48,005 nt of DNA from Chloroflexota bacterium (GCA_016190755.1 JACPPY010000026.1:1-48005); one strand, 5' to 3'. Numbered from the stretch's first letter, positions 30,969 through 40,259 are shown. Program-made: numbers and translations. The notes: a model not told the origin generated them from the letters alone.

Positions 30969-32835
30969 CGACAATCTCCTCAATCGGGATTGGTATCCAT
31001 ATGAAGATACGTGTCCCGCTGCCTGGCTGGGATTCCACGTCTAATCGTCCACCGAGCAAGGACACCCTCTCGCGCATGCCCTGTAGTCCGAAAGTGCGAA
31101 TTGGCTTGCCTTCCGCCTGGCTGGTATCGAAGCCCTTACCGTCGTCCTCCACCTCGACGACTACCGCATCATCCTGAAAATCCACCGATATAGCCGCACT
31201 ATCGGCCTCGGCATGCCTCGCTATATTGGTCACTGCTTCCTGCACTATTCGGAAGAGGGCTGTCTCGACCGTTCCGGGCAGCCTCCTTTCCGGGTCATTC
31301 GTTTCCACGTGGACTTTGACGCCGTTTTGGCCCAACCGGGTCTCCGCGTACCAGCGCAAGGCGGGTGCGAGCCCCAGGTCATCCAGTATCGAAGGTCGCA
31401 GGTCCAATATTATGCGTCGAATACTATCGAGGGACCGCTTGGCGGCGTTCCGTATGTCATCGACCTTCATTCCGAATTGTTCGAGTTCTTGAGGCAGTGA
31501 ATCCCTGTAGGTATCCAGCGCCATGACCAGTGCCGCCAGTGTCTGGCTCGTATCGTCGTGTAGGTCGCGGGCCAAACGCTTGCGTTCTTCCTCCTGCGCT
31601 GTAATTACCTTCCTAAGTAAATCCTCGCGCACTGACTCTTTGGCCCGGAGTTCGATGTACAAACGTTCCAGTTCCTGTGTTCTGGCTTCGACCTTGCTCT
31701 CCAGCGTGGTGTTCCAGTGCTTGATCTCTTCAAGGGAGGAGCTTAGCCTAGACCTCATAACCTCGAGGCTCTGCGATAGGGTGGCAACCTCATCGTTGCC
31801 CGAAGAAGTAATCTGGTGAGACAGATCACCCTCAGATAGGCTTCTTGCGGCGGCTGTGAGAGAAACCACCGGCTTACTGATACTGCGTGCCATGCCCCAT
31901 GCCAGGGCGACCGACAGCAAGGTCGCCGGGATGCCTGCCATCAGAGTACCTCGCACGAGACTACGTGATGGACCGAGAGCTTCCTCTTCAGACTGTCTTA
32001 GGGCGACACCCCACGCGGCGGACTCCAAGGTCAGAGGCGCAAAGGCCATCACCTCGGTTGTCTTCGTTGGCGAAACGTCACCTTGATGGCAACCGCTGTG
32101 GCATGTACTGGAGGTGGTCTCTCTTTTCTCGATCATGCCTCCGAGCACATCTCCGTGGTCACTAGGTTGCAGCACTCGTTCCGGCAGGCTACTGGCCACT
32201 ACTACTCCGCTCCGGTCGACGACCTCGATGTAGCCTGTCCGACCCAGTTGGACGATCCGTAGCGACCGCAGCAGGACTGGTCCCGTTGGGTCTATATCTC
32301 CAACTATGGCTCCCTTGACCTCGCCGGCCCGCTTCACTGGCATTACGGCGGAAACTACCATTTGGCCGGGTCGCCTCGCGTATACGTTGGAAACCACAGG
32401 CTTGCCGGCAGACAGGGCTTCGCGTACTGGGGGGCTATCAACTGTGACGGTGCCGGTCCATGCCTTTCCCGCTGGTTCAGCGGCGACAACCCTTCCTGAG
32501 GCATCAATAAGATAGACTCCATCATCGAACAAGGAGGTCACATACACGTCGTGCAGCAGGTCTTCCGTCCGGGCAGTGTCCTGCCCAGTCAGGTCGAGCC
32601 CGGGTGCAGAAGCCAAGTTAGCCAGAGTCGCAAGGCCCTGGCTCAACACATAGTCCAGATGGTCTGCATTTGCCCGGGCGAGGGCCAGGCGTTCCTGGAG
32701 TGAGCGCTGCAAACTTTCGCGCACCGCCAGCCAGGAGATGGTTCCCAGCCCACCCAGCATTAGCACAAGCGCTGCGACCACCACGACCATGAGCCGGGCC
32801 TGTATGCTCGACAGGAAAGGCGTTGTGCGGGTCAA
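30937..32835 (-). CDS. Sensor histidine kinase with extracytoplasmic Cache-like sensor and CX3CH motif
   Basis: 632 residues from a TTG start. Order: first helix (about 14-38), an extracytoplasmic double-Cache-like sensor (about 45-285), second helix (about 295-317), HAMP (318-372), a coiled coil (about 362-416), a HisKA_3 H-box with RLARDLHDD (His426) and an HATPase with TNIARH, DDGKGFD and GLQGMRERV. This is the NarX/DegS branch. The distal sensor carries TCHSGCHQGD (Cys245, Cys249, His250), a CX3CH that might bind heme covalently or a metal. The start at 32835 has GGAGG five bases upstream and a promoter at 32853-32882. It probably senses redox state or a ligand for the cytochromes downstream. 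Confidence 0.9.
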   Translation of the reverse strand: MTRTTPFLSSIQARLMVVVVAALVLMLGGLGTISWLAVRESLQRSLQERLALARANADHLDYVLSQGLATLANLASAPGLDLTGQDTARTEDLLHDVYVTSLFDDGVYLIDASGRVVAAEPAGKAWTGTVTVDSPPVREALSAGKPVVSNVYARRPGQMVVSAVMPVKRAGEVKGAIVGDIDPTGPVLLRSLRIVQLGRTGYIEVVDRSGVVVASSLPERVLQPSDHGDVLGGMIEKRETTSSTCHSGCHQGDVSPTKTTEVMAFAPLTLESAAWGVALRQSEEEALGPSRSLVRGTLMAGIPATLLSVALAWGMARSISKPVVSLTAAARSLSEGDLSHQITSSGNDEVATLSQSLEVMRSRLSSSLEEIKHWNTTLESKVEARTQELERLYIELRAKESVREDLLRKVITAQEEERKRLARDLHDDTSQTLAALVMALDTYRDSLPQELEQFGMKVDDIRNAAKRSLDSIRRIILDLRPSILDDLGLAPALRWYAETRLGQNGVKVHVETNDPERRLPGTVETALFRIVQEAVTNIARHAEADSAAISVDFQDDAVVVEVEDDGKGFDTSQAEGKPIRTFGLQGMRERVSLLGGRLDVESQPGSGTRIFIWIPIPIEEIVDDKDTHSNSR

Positions 32836-32852
32836 TTCAGCCTCCAATAGAA

Positions 32853-32882
32853 ATTGTAGCCCCTACTTTATATGGAAGGCAA
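32853..32882 (-). promoter_or_regulatory. Promoter of the kinase-regulator operon
   Basis: Minus strand: TTGCCT (32877-32882), 18-nt spacer, TACAAT (32853-32858). The predicted start near 32846 leaves room for the GGAGG at 32841-32845 and supports the TTG start at 32835. Confidence 0.5.
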
Positions 32883-33029
32883 AAGTATTCCTCCGATTGG
32901 GATGTAGTGCAGGCTACAATCCGATGAACCGATACGCATCACGCTGATGCTTTAGGTGGGATGCAAGTCATCAGACCATGTACTGGCCGTGGGGGTGCCA
33001 GTTGGATACCGAGACCATTGAGGTAAATC

Positions 33030-33368
33030 CTAGTCGATCTCCAGGATCACAGAGAGAAGTTCGCCTGTCTGGTGGGCATCGAGGTGATCGCAGTTGTGCC
33101 TTTCAGGTAGAGGCGAGAGGTTTTTGTTTACTGCGCAGTAAGAGCAGTCCTTGTCCTGCTGCTTAATATCTACAAGTTCGATATCAATCCTCGCCCCGTC
33201 GGCGATGGTGCCCCTACTGAACAGCCGAAGGCAGAATTGGAGTGAGTCACACTCACTGAACCCCTTGTCCAGCTTCATATTTATGGCGCGTATGTGTCTG
33301 GCCTGATGTTTTTCGGCCTCGATGAGCGCTGCCTGTAATATGTTTTGTGCCAAACCCAGACTGTGCAT
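33030..33368 (-). CDS. HypA-like nickel metallochaperone with altered metal sites
   Basis: 112 residues of HypA size. The N-terminus MHSLGLAQNILQAALIEAEKHQARHI matches HypA, but the nickel motif MHE is MHS. The zinc site normally has two CxxC pairs; here the first pair is CSYC and the second is reduced to C-D-H, leaving three Cys and a nearby His. HypA delivers nickel to [NiFe] hydrogenase and urease. No hydrogenase, urease or other hyp gene lies in the window. It may be a paralogue with another metal, or a decaying copy. AAAGGG lies five bases before the ATG. It precedes the kinase gene on the same strand. Confidence 0.75.
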   Translation of the reverse strand: MHSLGLAQNILQAALIEAEKHQARHIRAINMKLDKGFSECDSLQFCLRLFSRGTIADGARIDIELVDIKQQDKDCSYCAVNKNLSPLPERHNCDHLDAHQTGELLSVILEID

Positions 33369-33525
33369 CGATCCCTTTCTGTCTCTCTGAAAACCTCTTC
33401 CGCCTCGGTGCGTGGCCGAGAGTTCTCTTGCAGGAGTGACCCACTCCTATCGTATCACGAGCTGTGATAAGGTGCCAACCGACTTACATGCATTGCAGGG
33501 TCTTTCCGTTCTAAGGGCGGCTGTT

Positions 33526-33554
33526 TTGCAAAACCACCAAGTGGTGTGTAAAAT
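33526..33554 (+). promoter_or_regulatory. leuS promoter with a palindrome in the spacer
   Basis: TTGCAA (33526-33531), 17-nt spacer, TAAAAT (33549-33554). The spacer holds the exact palindrome ACCAC-caa-GTGGT (33533-33545), a possible operator. The leader to the leuS ATG is about 95 nt and shows no T-box consensus. Confidence 0.5.
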
Positions 33555-33655
33555 GCTCGGCAGGCGCAAGTACAATCCGTATTGGCCTTGCTAAGAGATA
33601 TATTGTCCGTGGCTAGGCCATGTGCTGCCATGTATCCCAGGAGAGGTTCGAGAAT

Positions 33656-36097
33656 ATGGATTCAAGCTATGTTCCTGGTGAGATAGAGCGGAAGTGGCAG
33701 GAGCGATGGGAGGCTACAAGACTGTACCAGGTGAAAGATGATGATCCTCGTCCGAAGCGGTATGAGCTTACGATGTTCCCTTATCCGTCAGGGGATCTAC
33801 ACATAGGGCATTGGTATGCTATGGCGCCATCGGATGCGCATGCGCGCTATATGCGAATGCGAGGCTTTAACGTTCTGCACCCCATGGGTTTCGATGCCTT
33901 CGGGCTTCCGGCAGAAAACGCAGCCATAAAGCGCGGCATACATCCCTATGTCTGGACCATGGACAACATACAGCGCATGCGGGGACAACTCCGCAGCATG
34001 GGATCCATGTATGACTGGAGCCGCGAAGTCGTTGCCTGTCTTCCTGAATATTACAAGTGGACCCAATGGTTCTTCCTGAAGTTTTACCAATCAGGGCTTG
34101 CCTACAAGGCAAAGGCGCCGGTCAACTGGTGCCCTAGCTGTCAGACGGTGCTGGCGAATGAGCAGGTCCTGCCGGACGGTACATGTGAGCGGTGCGGCAC
34201 GACGGCCACTCACAAGGAAATGGAACAATGGTTCTTCCGAATAACCAGGTACGCTGAAGAACTGCTCAACTACGATGGCCTGGAATGGTCCGAGAGGCTC
34301 AGGACAATCCAGACAAACTGGATAGGCAAAAGTGTGGGGGCTGAGATATCCTTTCGCCTGGAGCGCGAGGTTTCTGGAGTCAAGGACCTGAAGGTATTCA
34401 CCACGCGGCCTGACACCGTATTCGGAGTGACGTTCGTCGTTGTGGCGCCCGAACATCCGATCGTCCCGCATTTGACCACGCCAGAAAGACAAGCAGAGGT
34501 GGCGGAGTACGTGAGTAACACCCGGCAACTCACGGACATACAACGTCAATCTACGGAAAAGGAGAAGACGGGCGTCTTCACCGGCTCCTACGTGGTAAAC
34601 CAATTGAATGGGGACCGGGTGCCGATATGGATATCGGACTACGTTCTGGTCTCTTATGGTACAGGAGTGGTGATGGGGGTACCAGCCCACGATGCACGAG
34701 ACTTTGAGTTTGCCAAGAAGTACGGGCTGGAGATAAAGGTTGTCATCGCACCTCCGGACTGGCCGGGGGATGAACTTGAAGCGGCGTACATCGGGCCCGG
34801 ACGGATGGTTAATTCGGGACAGTTCAACGGGCTGGATAATGAGCAAGGGTTTGAAGCCATATGCGAGTCCATGGAAAAGAACGGCGCTGGTAAGCGTACC
34901 ATAAGCTATCGCATCCGCGACTGGCTGGTATCCCGGCAGCGCTACTGGGGCGCTCCTATACCAATAGTCTATTGTGAGCACTGCGGGATCGTGCCCGTTC
35001 CGGAGGAGAAATTGCCTGTTCTGCTGCCACCGGATGCCGAGTTCAAACCCACGGGCGAGTCGCCCTTGAAAGGCGTGGCATCGTTCGTGAGCACTACGTG
35101 TCCCAGGTGCGGGCATCCTGCTCAGAGAGAAACAGATACGATGGATACCTTCATGTGTTCCAACTGGTACTATCTTCGATATACCAGCCCCGGGTATGAC
35201 AAGGGTCCTTTCGCGCCGGAAAAGGTGAAGAAATGGATGCCGGTTGACCTGTACACGGGCGGCATAGAACATGCGGTGCTTCATCTGTTGTATTCACGGT
35301 TCTTTATCAAGGCGTTAAGAGATATGGGCCTTGTGGAGTTTGGTGAGCCATTTATCCGGATGTACAATCAGGGGCTTATCATTCGGGGCAAACATAAGAT
35401 GAGCAAGTCTCGTGGCAACGTGGTCGCACCTGATCAGTACGTATCGCAATTCGGTGCTGATACTGTACGAGCCTACTTGATGTTTATTGGCCCCTGGGAC
35501 CAGGGAGGCGATTGGAATGACAGCGGCCTCGCGGGCGTCAACAGATGGCTGGCAAGGGTGTGGAACCTGGTTGATTCAGGGTATCGCAGCACGACCGTGG
35601 ATGCGGCGTCTGAGGCGAGGATCAGACGCGCTACACACAAGACTATTAAGAGGGTGACTCAAGACCTGGATGCGTTCCGCTTCAACACCATGATTGCCAG
35701 GCTGATGGAGTTGACGAACGAACTGGGCGAAGTGCAAAGAGCGGGCAATATTTCCGGCGGGGAATGGAAGTCGGCAGTGGAGTGCTTGCTGCTCATGATG
35801 GCCCCGTCGGCCCCACATCTGGCTGAGGAACTCTGGGAGAAACAGGGCGGCGACTATAGCGTACATAACCAACGATGGCCTGAATGGGAAGAAGAACTGA
35901 CCAGAGAGGACGAAATAACGATGGTTGTCCAGGTTAACGGCAAGTTGCGTGACAGGATATCGGTTTCGCAGTCTGTAAGCGAGGGGGAGGCCCGGGAAAT
36001 GGCGCTGTCGAGCGCCCGCGTGCGACAATATGTCGACGGCAAACAGATTCGCCGCGTGATCTACGTGCCGGGCAAGCTCATCAACGTTGTGGTGTAA
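33656..36097 (+). CDS. leuS: Leucyl-tRNA synthetase
   Basis: 813 residues, the full bacterial length. HIGH appears at 49-52 (PYPSGDLHIGHWYAM) and the KMSKS loop in GKHKMSKSRGNVVAPD. A zinc knuckle CPSC...CERC follows the first Rossmann part, and an editing CP1 domain contains TTRPDTVFGVTFVVVAPEHP. The C-terminal domain ends with VVQVNGKLRDRISV. It charges tRNA-Leu and edits mischarged products. AGGAGAGG lies about ten bases before the ATG at 33656; the frame is open further to 33620. It is the first gene of the leuS-yggS-proC operon. Confidence 0.96.
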   Translation: MDSSYVPGEIERKWQERWEATRLYQVKDDDPRPKRYELTMFPYPSGDLHIGHWYAMAPSDAHARYMRMRGFNVLHPMGFDAFGLPAENAAIKRGIHPYVWTMDNIQRMRGQLRSMGSMYDWSREVVACLPEYYKWTQWFFLKFYQSGLAYKAKAPVNWCPSCQTVLANEQVLPDGTCERCGTTATHKEMEQWFFRITRYAEELLNYDGLEWSERLRTIQTNWIGKSVGAEISFRLEREVSGVKDLKVFTTRPDTVFGVTFVVVAPEHPIVPHLTTPERQAEVAEYVSNTRQLTDIQRQSTEKEKTGVFTGSYVVNQLNGDRVPIWISDYVLVSYGTGVVMGVPAHDARDFEFAKKYGLEIKVVIAPPDWPGDELEAAYIGPGRMVNSGQFNGLDNEQGFEAICESMEKNGAGKRTISYRIRDWLVSRQRYWGAPIPIVYCEHCGIVPVPEEKLPVLLPPDAEFKPTGESPLKGVASFVSTTCPRCGHPAQRETDTMDTFMCSNWYYLRYTSPGYDKGPFAPEKVKKWMPVDLYTGGIEHAVLHLLYSRFFIKALRDMGLVEFGEPFIRMYNQGLIIRGKHKMSKSRGNVVAPDQYVSQFGADTVRAYLMFIGPWDQGGDWNDSGLAGVNRWLARVWNLVDSGYRSTTVDAASEARIRRATHKTIKRVTQDLDAFRFNTMIARLMELTNELGEVQRAGNISGGEWKSAVECLLLMMAPSAPHLAEELWEKQGGDYSVHNQRWPEWEEELTREDEITMVVQVNGKLRDRISVSQSVSEGEAREMALSSARVRQYVDGKQIRRVIYVPGKLINVVV

Positions 36098-36163
36098 ACG
36101 CCCTATGCCAGCCGTGGCCACTGATCACGGAGGGATATCGCCATTCAAACTTCACAACAGGGT

Positions 36164-36859
36164 GTGTGTTCTTTGTCAGCGGCCTTATCGGACATAGATA
36201 TATCGGCCAACGTGCGCAGGCTGCAAGAGCATGTTGCCAGGGCATGCGAAAGGGCTGGCAGATCACCGAAAGAGGTTACGATCGTAGGTGTGATCAAAAC
36301 CGTGCCTGTGGAGGCGATCAGGGAGGCTTTTCTTGCCGGTATAAGGCAATTCGGAGAAAACCGCGTTCAAGAAGCGGCGGAAAAGAAACCACACTTCGTT
36401 GATATTGCTCCGATGATGATATGGCGCATGGTCGGCCATCTGCAAGGCAATAAGGTGAAGCGGGCCGTCGAGGTATTCGACAGCATCGACAGCGTAGATT
36501 CGACAAAGCTGGCGAAACTGTTGAACGCGAACGCGCGAACTAAAATGCCTGTCTTGATAGAAGTCAACATTCTCGGTGAGACAACCAAGACTGGGTTCCC
36601 GCCCAGCGAGGTACCTGGAATTATTGAAGAACTGGCCAGCATGCCGAATCTGAACGTCCATGGGTTGATGGGCATTGCCCCGCTCACAGAAGACAAAAAG
36701 CAAATACGCTTTGTATTTCAGCAACTGCAGCAGTTGCGACAAAGGTTGGGCCTTGCAGAGCTTTCGATGGGCATGAGTTCAGACTACGAGATAGCTATCG
36801 AAGAGGGAGCAACGATGATCAGAATTGGGCGGGCCATATTTGGTGAGAGGGTGAAATGA
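36164..36859 (+). CDS. YggS/PROSC family PLP homeostasis protein
   Basis: 231 residues from the GTG at 36164. The fold is a PLP-binding TIM barrel: VGVIKTVPVEAIREAFLAG has the PLP lysine, followed by QFGENRVQEA, RMVGHLQGNKVK, VDSTKLAKLL, LIEVNILGETTKTGF and LSMGMSSDYEIAIEEGATMIRIG. It keeps free pyridoxal phosphate balanced. The start is unclear. A strong GGAGGG (36129-36134) has perfect 8-nt spacing to an in-frame ATT at 36143, while GTG 36164 and TTG 36173 have weaker sites. Its TGA overlaps the ATG of proC (ATGA). This pairing is common in bacteria. Confidence 0.92.
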   Translation: MCSLSAALSDIDISANVRRLQEHVARACERAGRSPKEVTIVGVIKTVPVEAIREAFLAGIRQFGENRVQEAAEKKPHFVDIAPMMIWRMVGHLQGNKVKRAVEVFDSIDSVDSTKLAKLLNANARTKMPVLIEVNILGETTKTGFPPSEVPGIIEELASMPNLNVHGLMGIAPLTEDKKQIRFVFQQLQQLRQRLGLAELSMGMSSDYEIAIEEGATMIRIGRAIFGERVK

Positions 36860-37656
36860 TGAAGGTTGCGTTCGTTGGCGGAGGTGCCATGGGAACAGCC
36901 ATCCTGAGTGCCCTTCTGGATGCAAAGATCGCGACACCAACTTCTATAGTCGTGAGTGACGTGAGCCAGTCGAGGCGGGATGCAGTCAATACTCAATATG
37001 GTGTCGCGACTACCGAGAGCAATGCGGATGCCGTGGCGGATTGTGAAGTGGCGGTCCTTGCTGTCAAGCCGCAGAATCTGAAAGAGGTATTGACTGGGTT
37101 GCAAGGTACGTTCCGCCCAAATCAGCTAGTCGTGTCCATTGTGGCGGGCGCCAGGATACAAGACATTGCCGTGGGATTGCAGCACCGGAATCTCGTCAGG
37201 GCGATGCCTAACATGCCAGCCCAAGTGCGCAATGGTGTGACAGTATGGACTGCGACGGTGGAAACCGGAGAAGAGCAGCGTTGCCTGGCAAAGGAAATAT
37301 TTGGCACGCTTGGCAAAGAGTTCTTTGTTTCGGACGAAAAGTTCGTGGATATGGCGACGGCGGTCAGCGGCAGCGGACCGGCGTACATATTTCTCATAGT
37401 CGAAGCTTTTGTCGACGCAGCGGTCCACATAGGCTTTCCTCGCGATCTAGCCCAGCAGATCGTATTGGAGACCATGTCAGGGTCAGTGCAAGCGATACGG
37501 GCAACCGGCAAACACCCGGCAGAACTAAAGGCGATGGTTACTTCTCCTGGTGGGACGACGGCCGAGGCATTGCTCGAGCTTGAAGCCGGTGGGTTGAGGT
37601 CTACCCTTGTATCGGCGGTGGTAGCCGCCTACGAAAAGACTAAAAGACTGGGATAG
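36856..37656 (+). CDS. proC: Pyrroline-5-carboxylate reductase
   Basis: 266 residues. The Rossmann start VAFVGGGAMGTAIL binds NAD(P)H, and the C-terminal dimer domain has AVSGSGPAYIFLIVEAFVDAAVHIGFPRDLA and VTSPGGTTAEALLELEAGGLRSTL. It reduces pyrroline-5-carboxylate to proline. GAGGG lies upstream, and the first ATG overlaps the yggS stop by 4 bp, with a second ATG next to it (MMKVAF). It is the last gene of the leuS operon. A putative ornithine cyclodeaminase elsewhere in the window could be a second route to proline. Confidence 0.96.
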   Translation: MMKVAFVGGGAMGTAILSALLDAKIATPTSIVVSDVSQSRRDAVNTQYGVATTESNADAVADCEVAVLAVKPQNLKEVLTGLQGTFRPNQLVVSIVAGARIQDIAVGLQHRNLVRAMPNMPAQVRNGVTVWTATVETGEEQRCLAKEIFGTLGKEFFVSDEKFVDMATAVSGSGPAYIFLIVEAFVDAAVHIGFPRDLAQQIVLETMSGSVQAIRATGKHPAELKAMVTSPGGTTAEALLELEAGGLRSTLVSAVVAAYEKTKRLG

Positions 37657-37741
37657 CATCCCGGTACGTAGTTCGTTTGGAGGCCAGTACTATTGAGGGG
37701 GTCGCTTCAGGGGGAATGTACTACCCGGATCTGCGGGCAGT

Positions 37742-38392
37742 TCACGTTTTGTCGGGCGGCAACGATATCAGTTCACCCATCCGCTTCGCATGTTGTTCAC
37801 GGAGTTCCTTGAGAATCGTCTGAAACTCCTGAGTTGTTATGGAATCGGTGGTCATGACTAGTCCATCCTCACCGTCCTCAGAATAGTATCCGCGGCGGAC
37901 TCCAGCTGGCTTGAACCCGTATTTCCGGTACAGCGATTGGGCCACCGTGTTAGAAACCCTGACTTCTAGGGTAACGGCACTGGAGTTAAACTGCATCGCA
38001 ACGTCGAAGACCGAATTCAGGAGGAGTTCTCCTACTCCCCTGCCGCGGTGGTCCTTCCTGACAGCTATTGTTGTAAGGTGAGCTTCGTCAAGCATGCGCC
38101 ATATACCTGCAAAGCCGGCAATACATTCCTTTCCTTCCACGACTTCTAGCTCGGCCTTGCCCGGCTTGCGGCGAATAAGATTCATAAGTTGTGACAGCGG
38201 CTTAAAGCCGTCGCCGGGGCTATGCCAGATAACCCCATCTTCCACGGCTACGATGTATGACGCCAGCCGGTTATTAAGTTCGCGGCGGTACGCGTAGGAC
38301 GGATATGGCCACTGGGTGGGGAAGGCCTCCCGATCGATCTCCGCCACCTGGGGTATATCCTCTTCGCGCATTGGTCTTATTGAATAGCGCAA
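37742..38392 (-). CDS. GNAT acetyltransferase, RimI-like
   Basis: 216 residues. The GNAT core has DEAHLTTIAVRKDHRGRGVGELLLNSVFDVA, where RGRGVG binds acetyl-CoA, followed by VTLEVRVSNTVAQSLYRKYGFKPAGVRRGYY as in RimI-type N-alpha-acetyltransferases. An insertion between strands 2 and 4 (about 55-90, with WHSPGDGFKPLSQLMNLIRRKPGK) and a C-terminal extension make it longer than E. coli RimI. RimI acetylates ribosomal protein N-termini; the substrate here is inferred. The start is a TTG at 38392 with GAGGT about six bases upstream; ATG 38371 is the alternative. It converges with proC. Confidence 0.85.
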   Translation of the reverse strand: MRYSIRPMREEDIPQVAEIDREAFPTQWPYPSYAYRRELNNRLASYIVAVEDGVIWHSPGDGFKPLSQLMNLIRRKPGKAELEVVEGKECIAGFAGIWRMLDEAHLTTIAVRKDHRGRGVGELLLNSVFDVAMQFNSSAVTLEVRVSNTVAQSLYRKYGFKPAGVRRGYYSEDGEDGLVMTTDSITTQEFQTILKELREQHAKRMGELISLPPDKT

Positions 38393-38584
38393 AGCGTACC
38401 TCTTATGTGCTTGTACCCATTAGACAGCAAAGGCGCTACCTCCAGCATGGCAGCGCCACGAGCATCCATCTTCTGCCAACTGTATTTTAGCATAGCAACC
38501 TGGAAACGGAGGAGAGACGCCATGCGAACATGTTTGGGTTGTGCGTTGCAATAGTCTACTGAAGCGGTGGAATATCTAAACGAC

Positions 38585-39964
38585 CTACTGTCGCAGTTGC
38601 GCTTTGTGAACACCGGCAGGTACCGCCAGCACTAGTGGTGTCATCGCCAGGAGAACAACCGCCATACCAATATTCATTATGACGAAGCCTCTGGGTAGGC
38701 TGCTCGAAACATGCAAGACCACAGTTGAGATGGAGATGGCGAGAGCTCCGCCGCTCAGGCGGAACATCCCACGCAAACCTGATATGGTGGCGATTTTATC
38801 TGGCATGAGCTCAATACATGCGTTGTTTGCGGCTGGATTGGCGATGCCCAGTGACAGTCCGCTCAGGAACATGATCGCCAGCAGCACATGGCTGCCTGGA
38901 ATAGTATTGCCAATGATGTTCACACCCTGGATCTCGAGGCTCAACAACAAGTAAGACAGGCCGAGGCCCACGCCGCCCACGAAAAGAGGCCGCCTGTATC
39001 CCCATCGACCGAGTAGCAGGCTGGTACATGTGCCGGTCAGTATTATGGCGATAGACCGTGGGGTCAATACAAGCCCGCTGCCCGCGGTGGACATCCCATA
39101 TACGGAAACGGCGTAGAGTGGAATAAGGTTTGCGTTGCCGATGGAGCCGGCGCCCAAGAAAAAGTTGTACAGGTTCGCTGCGAGGAATGGTTTCTTGCGT
39201 AGCAATGTTGAGTCGACTAAGGGTTGACTAACGTGGCGCCCTTTCCTGAACAACATCACAAACATGGCGCATCCCGCGATGAGAAGGATAGACACCAGGA
39301 AAACAGAGGAATAGGACACAGCGTTGCCGATTTGGCTCAGGGCAAACATGACGGATGAGAGTCCACCGGCGAATAAGCCTGCTCCAGTCAGGTCAAACGA
39401 GGTGCGCGCCATCTTGTTGTCTCTGGGAATAATGTGTATAGCCAGGAAAAAGAGCACGGATGTTATTGGAACGGGCAACCAGAAAACCGAGCGCCAACCG
39501 AGGGTGTCGATCACAAGGCCGCCGATATTCGGCCCAATAATCTGGCCAACAGGCATTATGCTGGTGATGAGACCGACCACCTGCATCCTCTTTTTAGGGT
39601 AGGTCTCAGTCACTATGCCAATAGATGAAGGCATCATGGCGGCCGTTCCGACGGCCTGGAGCGCACGGCACAGGATGAGAAGATATATGTTGGGCGCTAT
39701 GGCTGACAATAGTGAACCGACGGAGTACATGATCATGGAAAGCATGAAAACGCGCTTGTGGCCCAGGGCATCTGAGGCTTTCCCGCTGAGGGGCATCAAG
39801 GCTATGGTCACTAGTTGGTGCACTGTCAGGACCCACCCGGCAAGTATGAGGTTCGTATTAAGATCGGTAATCATGACGGGGAAAGCCACCGCCACCGCAG
39901 TAATAGTGACGGAAGCTACCAACTGGCCAAGAGTGACTACAGCGAATGTGATGTGTCTGCGCAT
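38585..39964 (-). CDS. MFS transporter, DHA2/EmrB-QacA-like
   Basis: 459 residues with about fourteen helices. Motif A is seen as SGKASDALGHKRVFM and motif C as VGQIIGPNIGGLVIDTLGWRSVFW, marking a proton-driven drug/solute exporter of the DHA2 group. The C-terminal half has PRSIAIILTGTCTSLLLGRWGYRRPL. GGAGC lies about nine bases before the ATG. The substrate is unknown. It is alone on the minus strand and divergent from the MBL gene, with a 295-bp gap holding that gene's promoter. Confidence 0.88.
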   Translation of the reverse strand: MRRHITFAVVTLGQLVASVTITAVAVAFPVMITDLNTNLILAGWVLTVHQLVTIALMPLSGKASDALGHKRVFMLSMIMYSVGSLLSAIAPNIYLLILCRALQAVGTAAMMPSSIGIVTETYPKKRMQVVGLITSIMPVGQIIGPNIGGLVIDTLGWRSVFWLPVPITSVLFFLAIHIIPRDNKMARTSFDLTGAGLFAGGLSSVMFALSQIGNAVSYSSVFLVSILLIAGCAMFVMLFRKGRHVSQPLVDSTLLRKKPFLAANLYNFFLGAGSIGNANLIPLYAVSVYGMSTAGSGLVLTPRSIAIILTGTCTSLLLGRWGYRRPLFVGGVGLGLSYLLLSLEIQGVNIIGNTIPGSHVLLAIMFLSGLSLGIANPAANNACIELMPDKIATISGLRGMFRLSGGALAISISTVVLHVSSSLPRGFVIMNIGMAVVLLAMTPLVLAVPAGVHKAQLRQ

Positions 39965-40223
39965 TCAATGCTCCGCTAACGGAATCCCATGGGCCTTCCA
40001 AGCACGATTAGTAGTAGGAGATTCGAGCTGGTGCACGTGATGTCGGCATCGGCGAAAGAAGCTCAAGATATCCTTTGCTACCGTTAGCCCGTCCGAGTAT
40101 ACCTCAGAGGCGAGGCGGAAACAAATCTAGCGTATTCGGGCAAATGCACTATTACGTGATTCCGGAATGGTACGACGCCATGGTATGCTCCTAAGCAGGT
40201 GCCATTTAGTAACTTGGCGTCAG

Positions 40224-40232
40224 TGGTATACT
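40224..40232 (+). promoter_or_regulatory. Extended -10 promoter of the MBL hydrolase gene
   Basis: TGG followed by TATACT (40227-40232) is a good extended -10 box with no clear -35. The predicted start is about 20 nt upstream of the GTG at 40260. Confidence 0.45.
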
Positions 40233-40259
40233 AAGTTGGACAAATAGGGAAGAGGTCTT

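Noticed and set aside
33369-33655. T-box riboswitch before leuS (also checked before trpS)
   Set aside because: The conserved T-box core with GGTGG and its antiterminator was not found, and no terminator hairpin with a T run lies before either gene.
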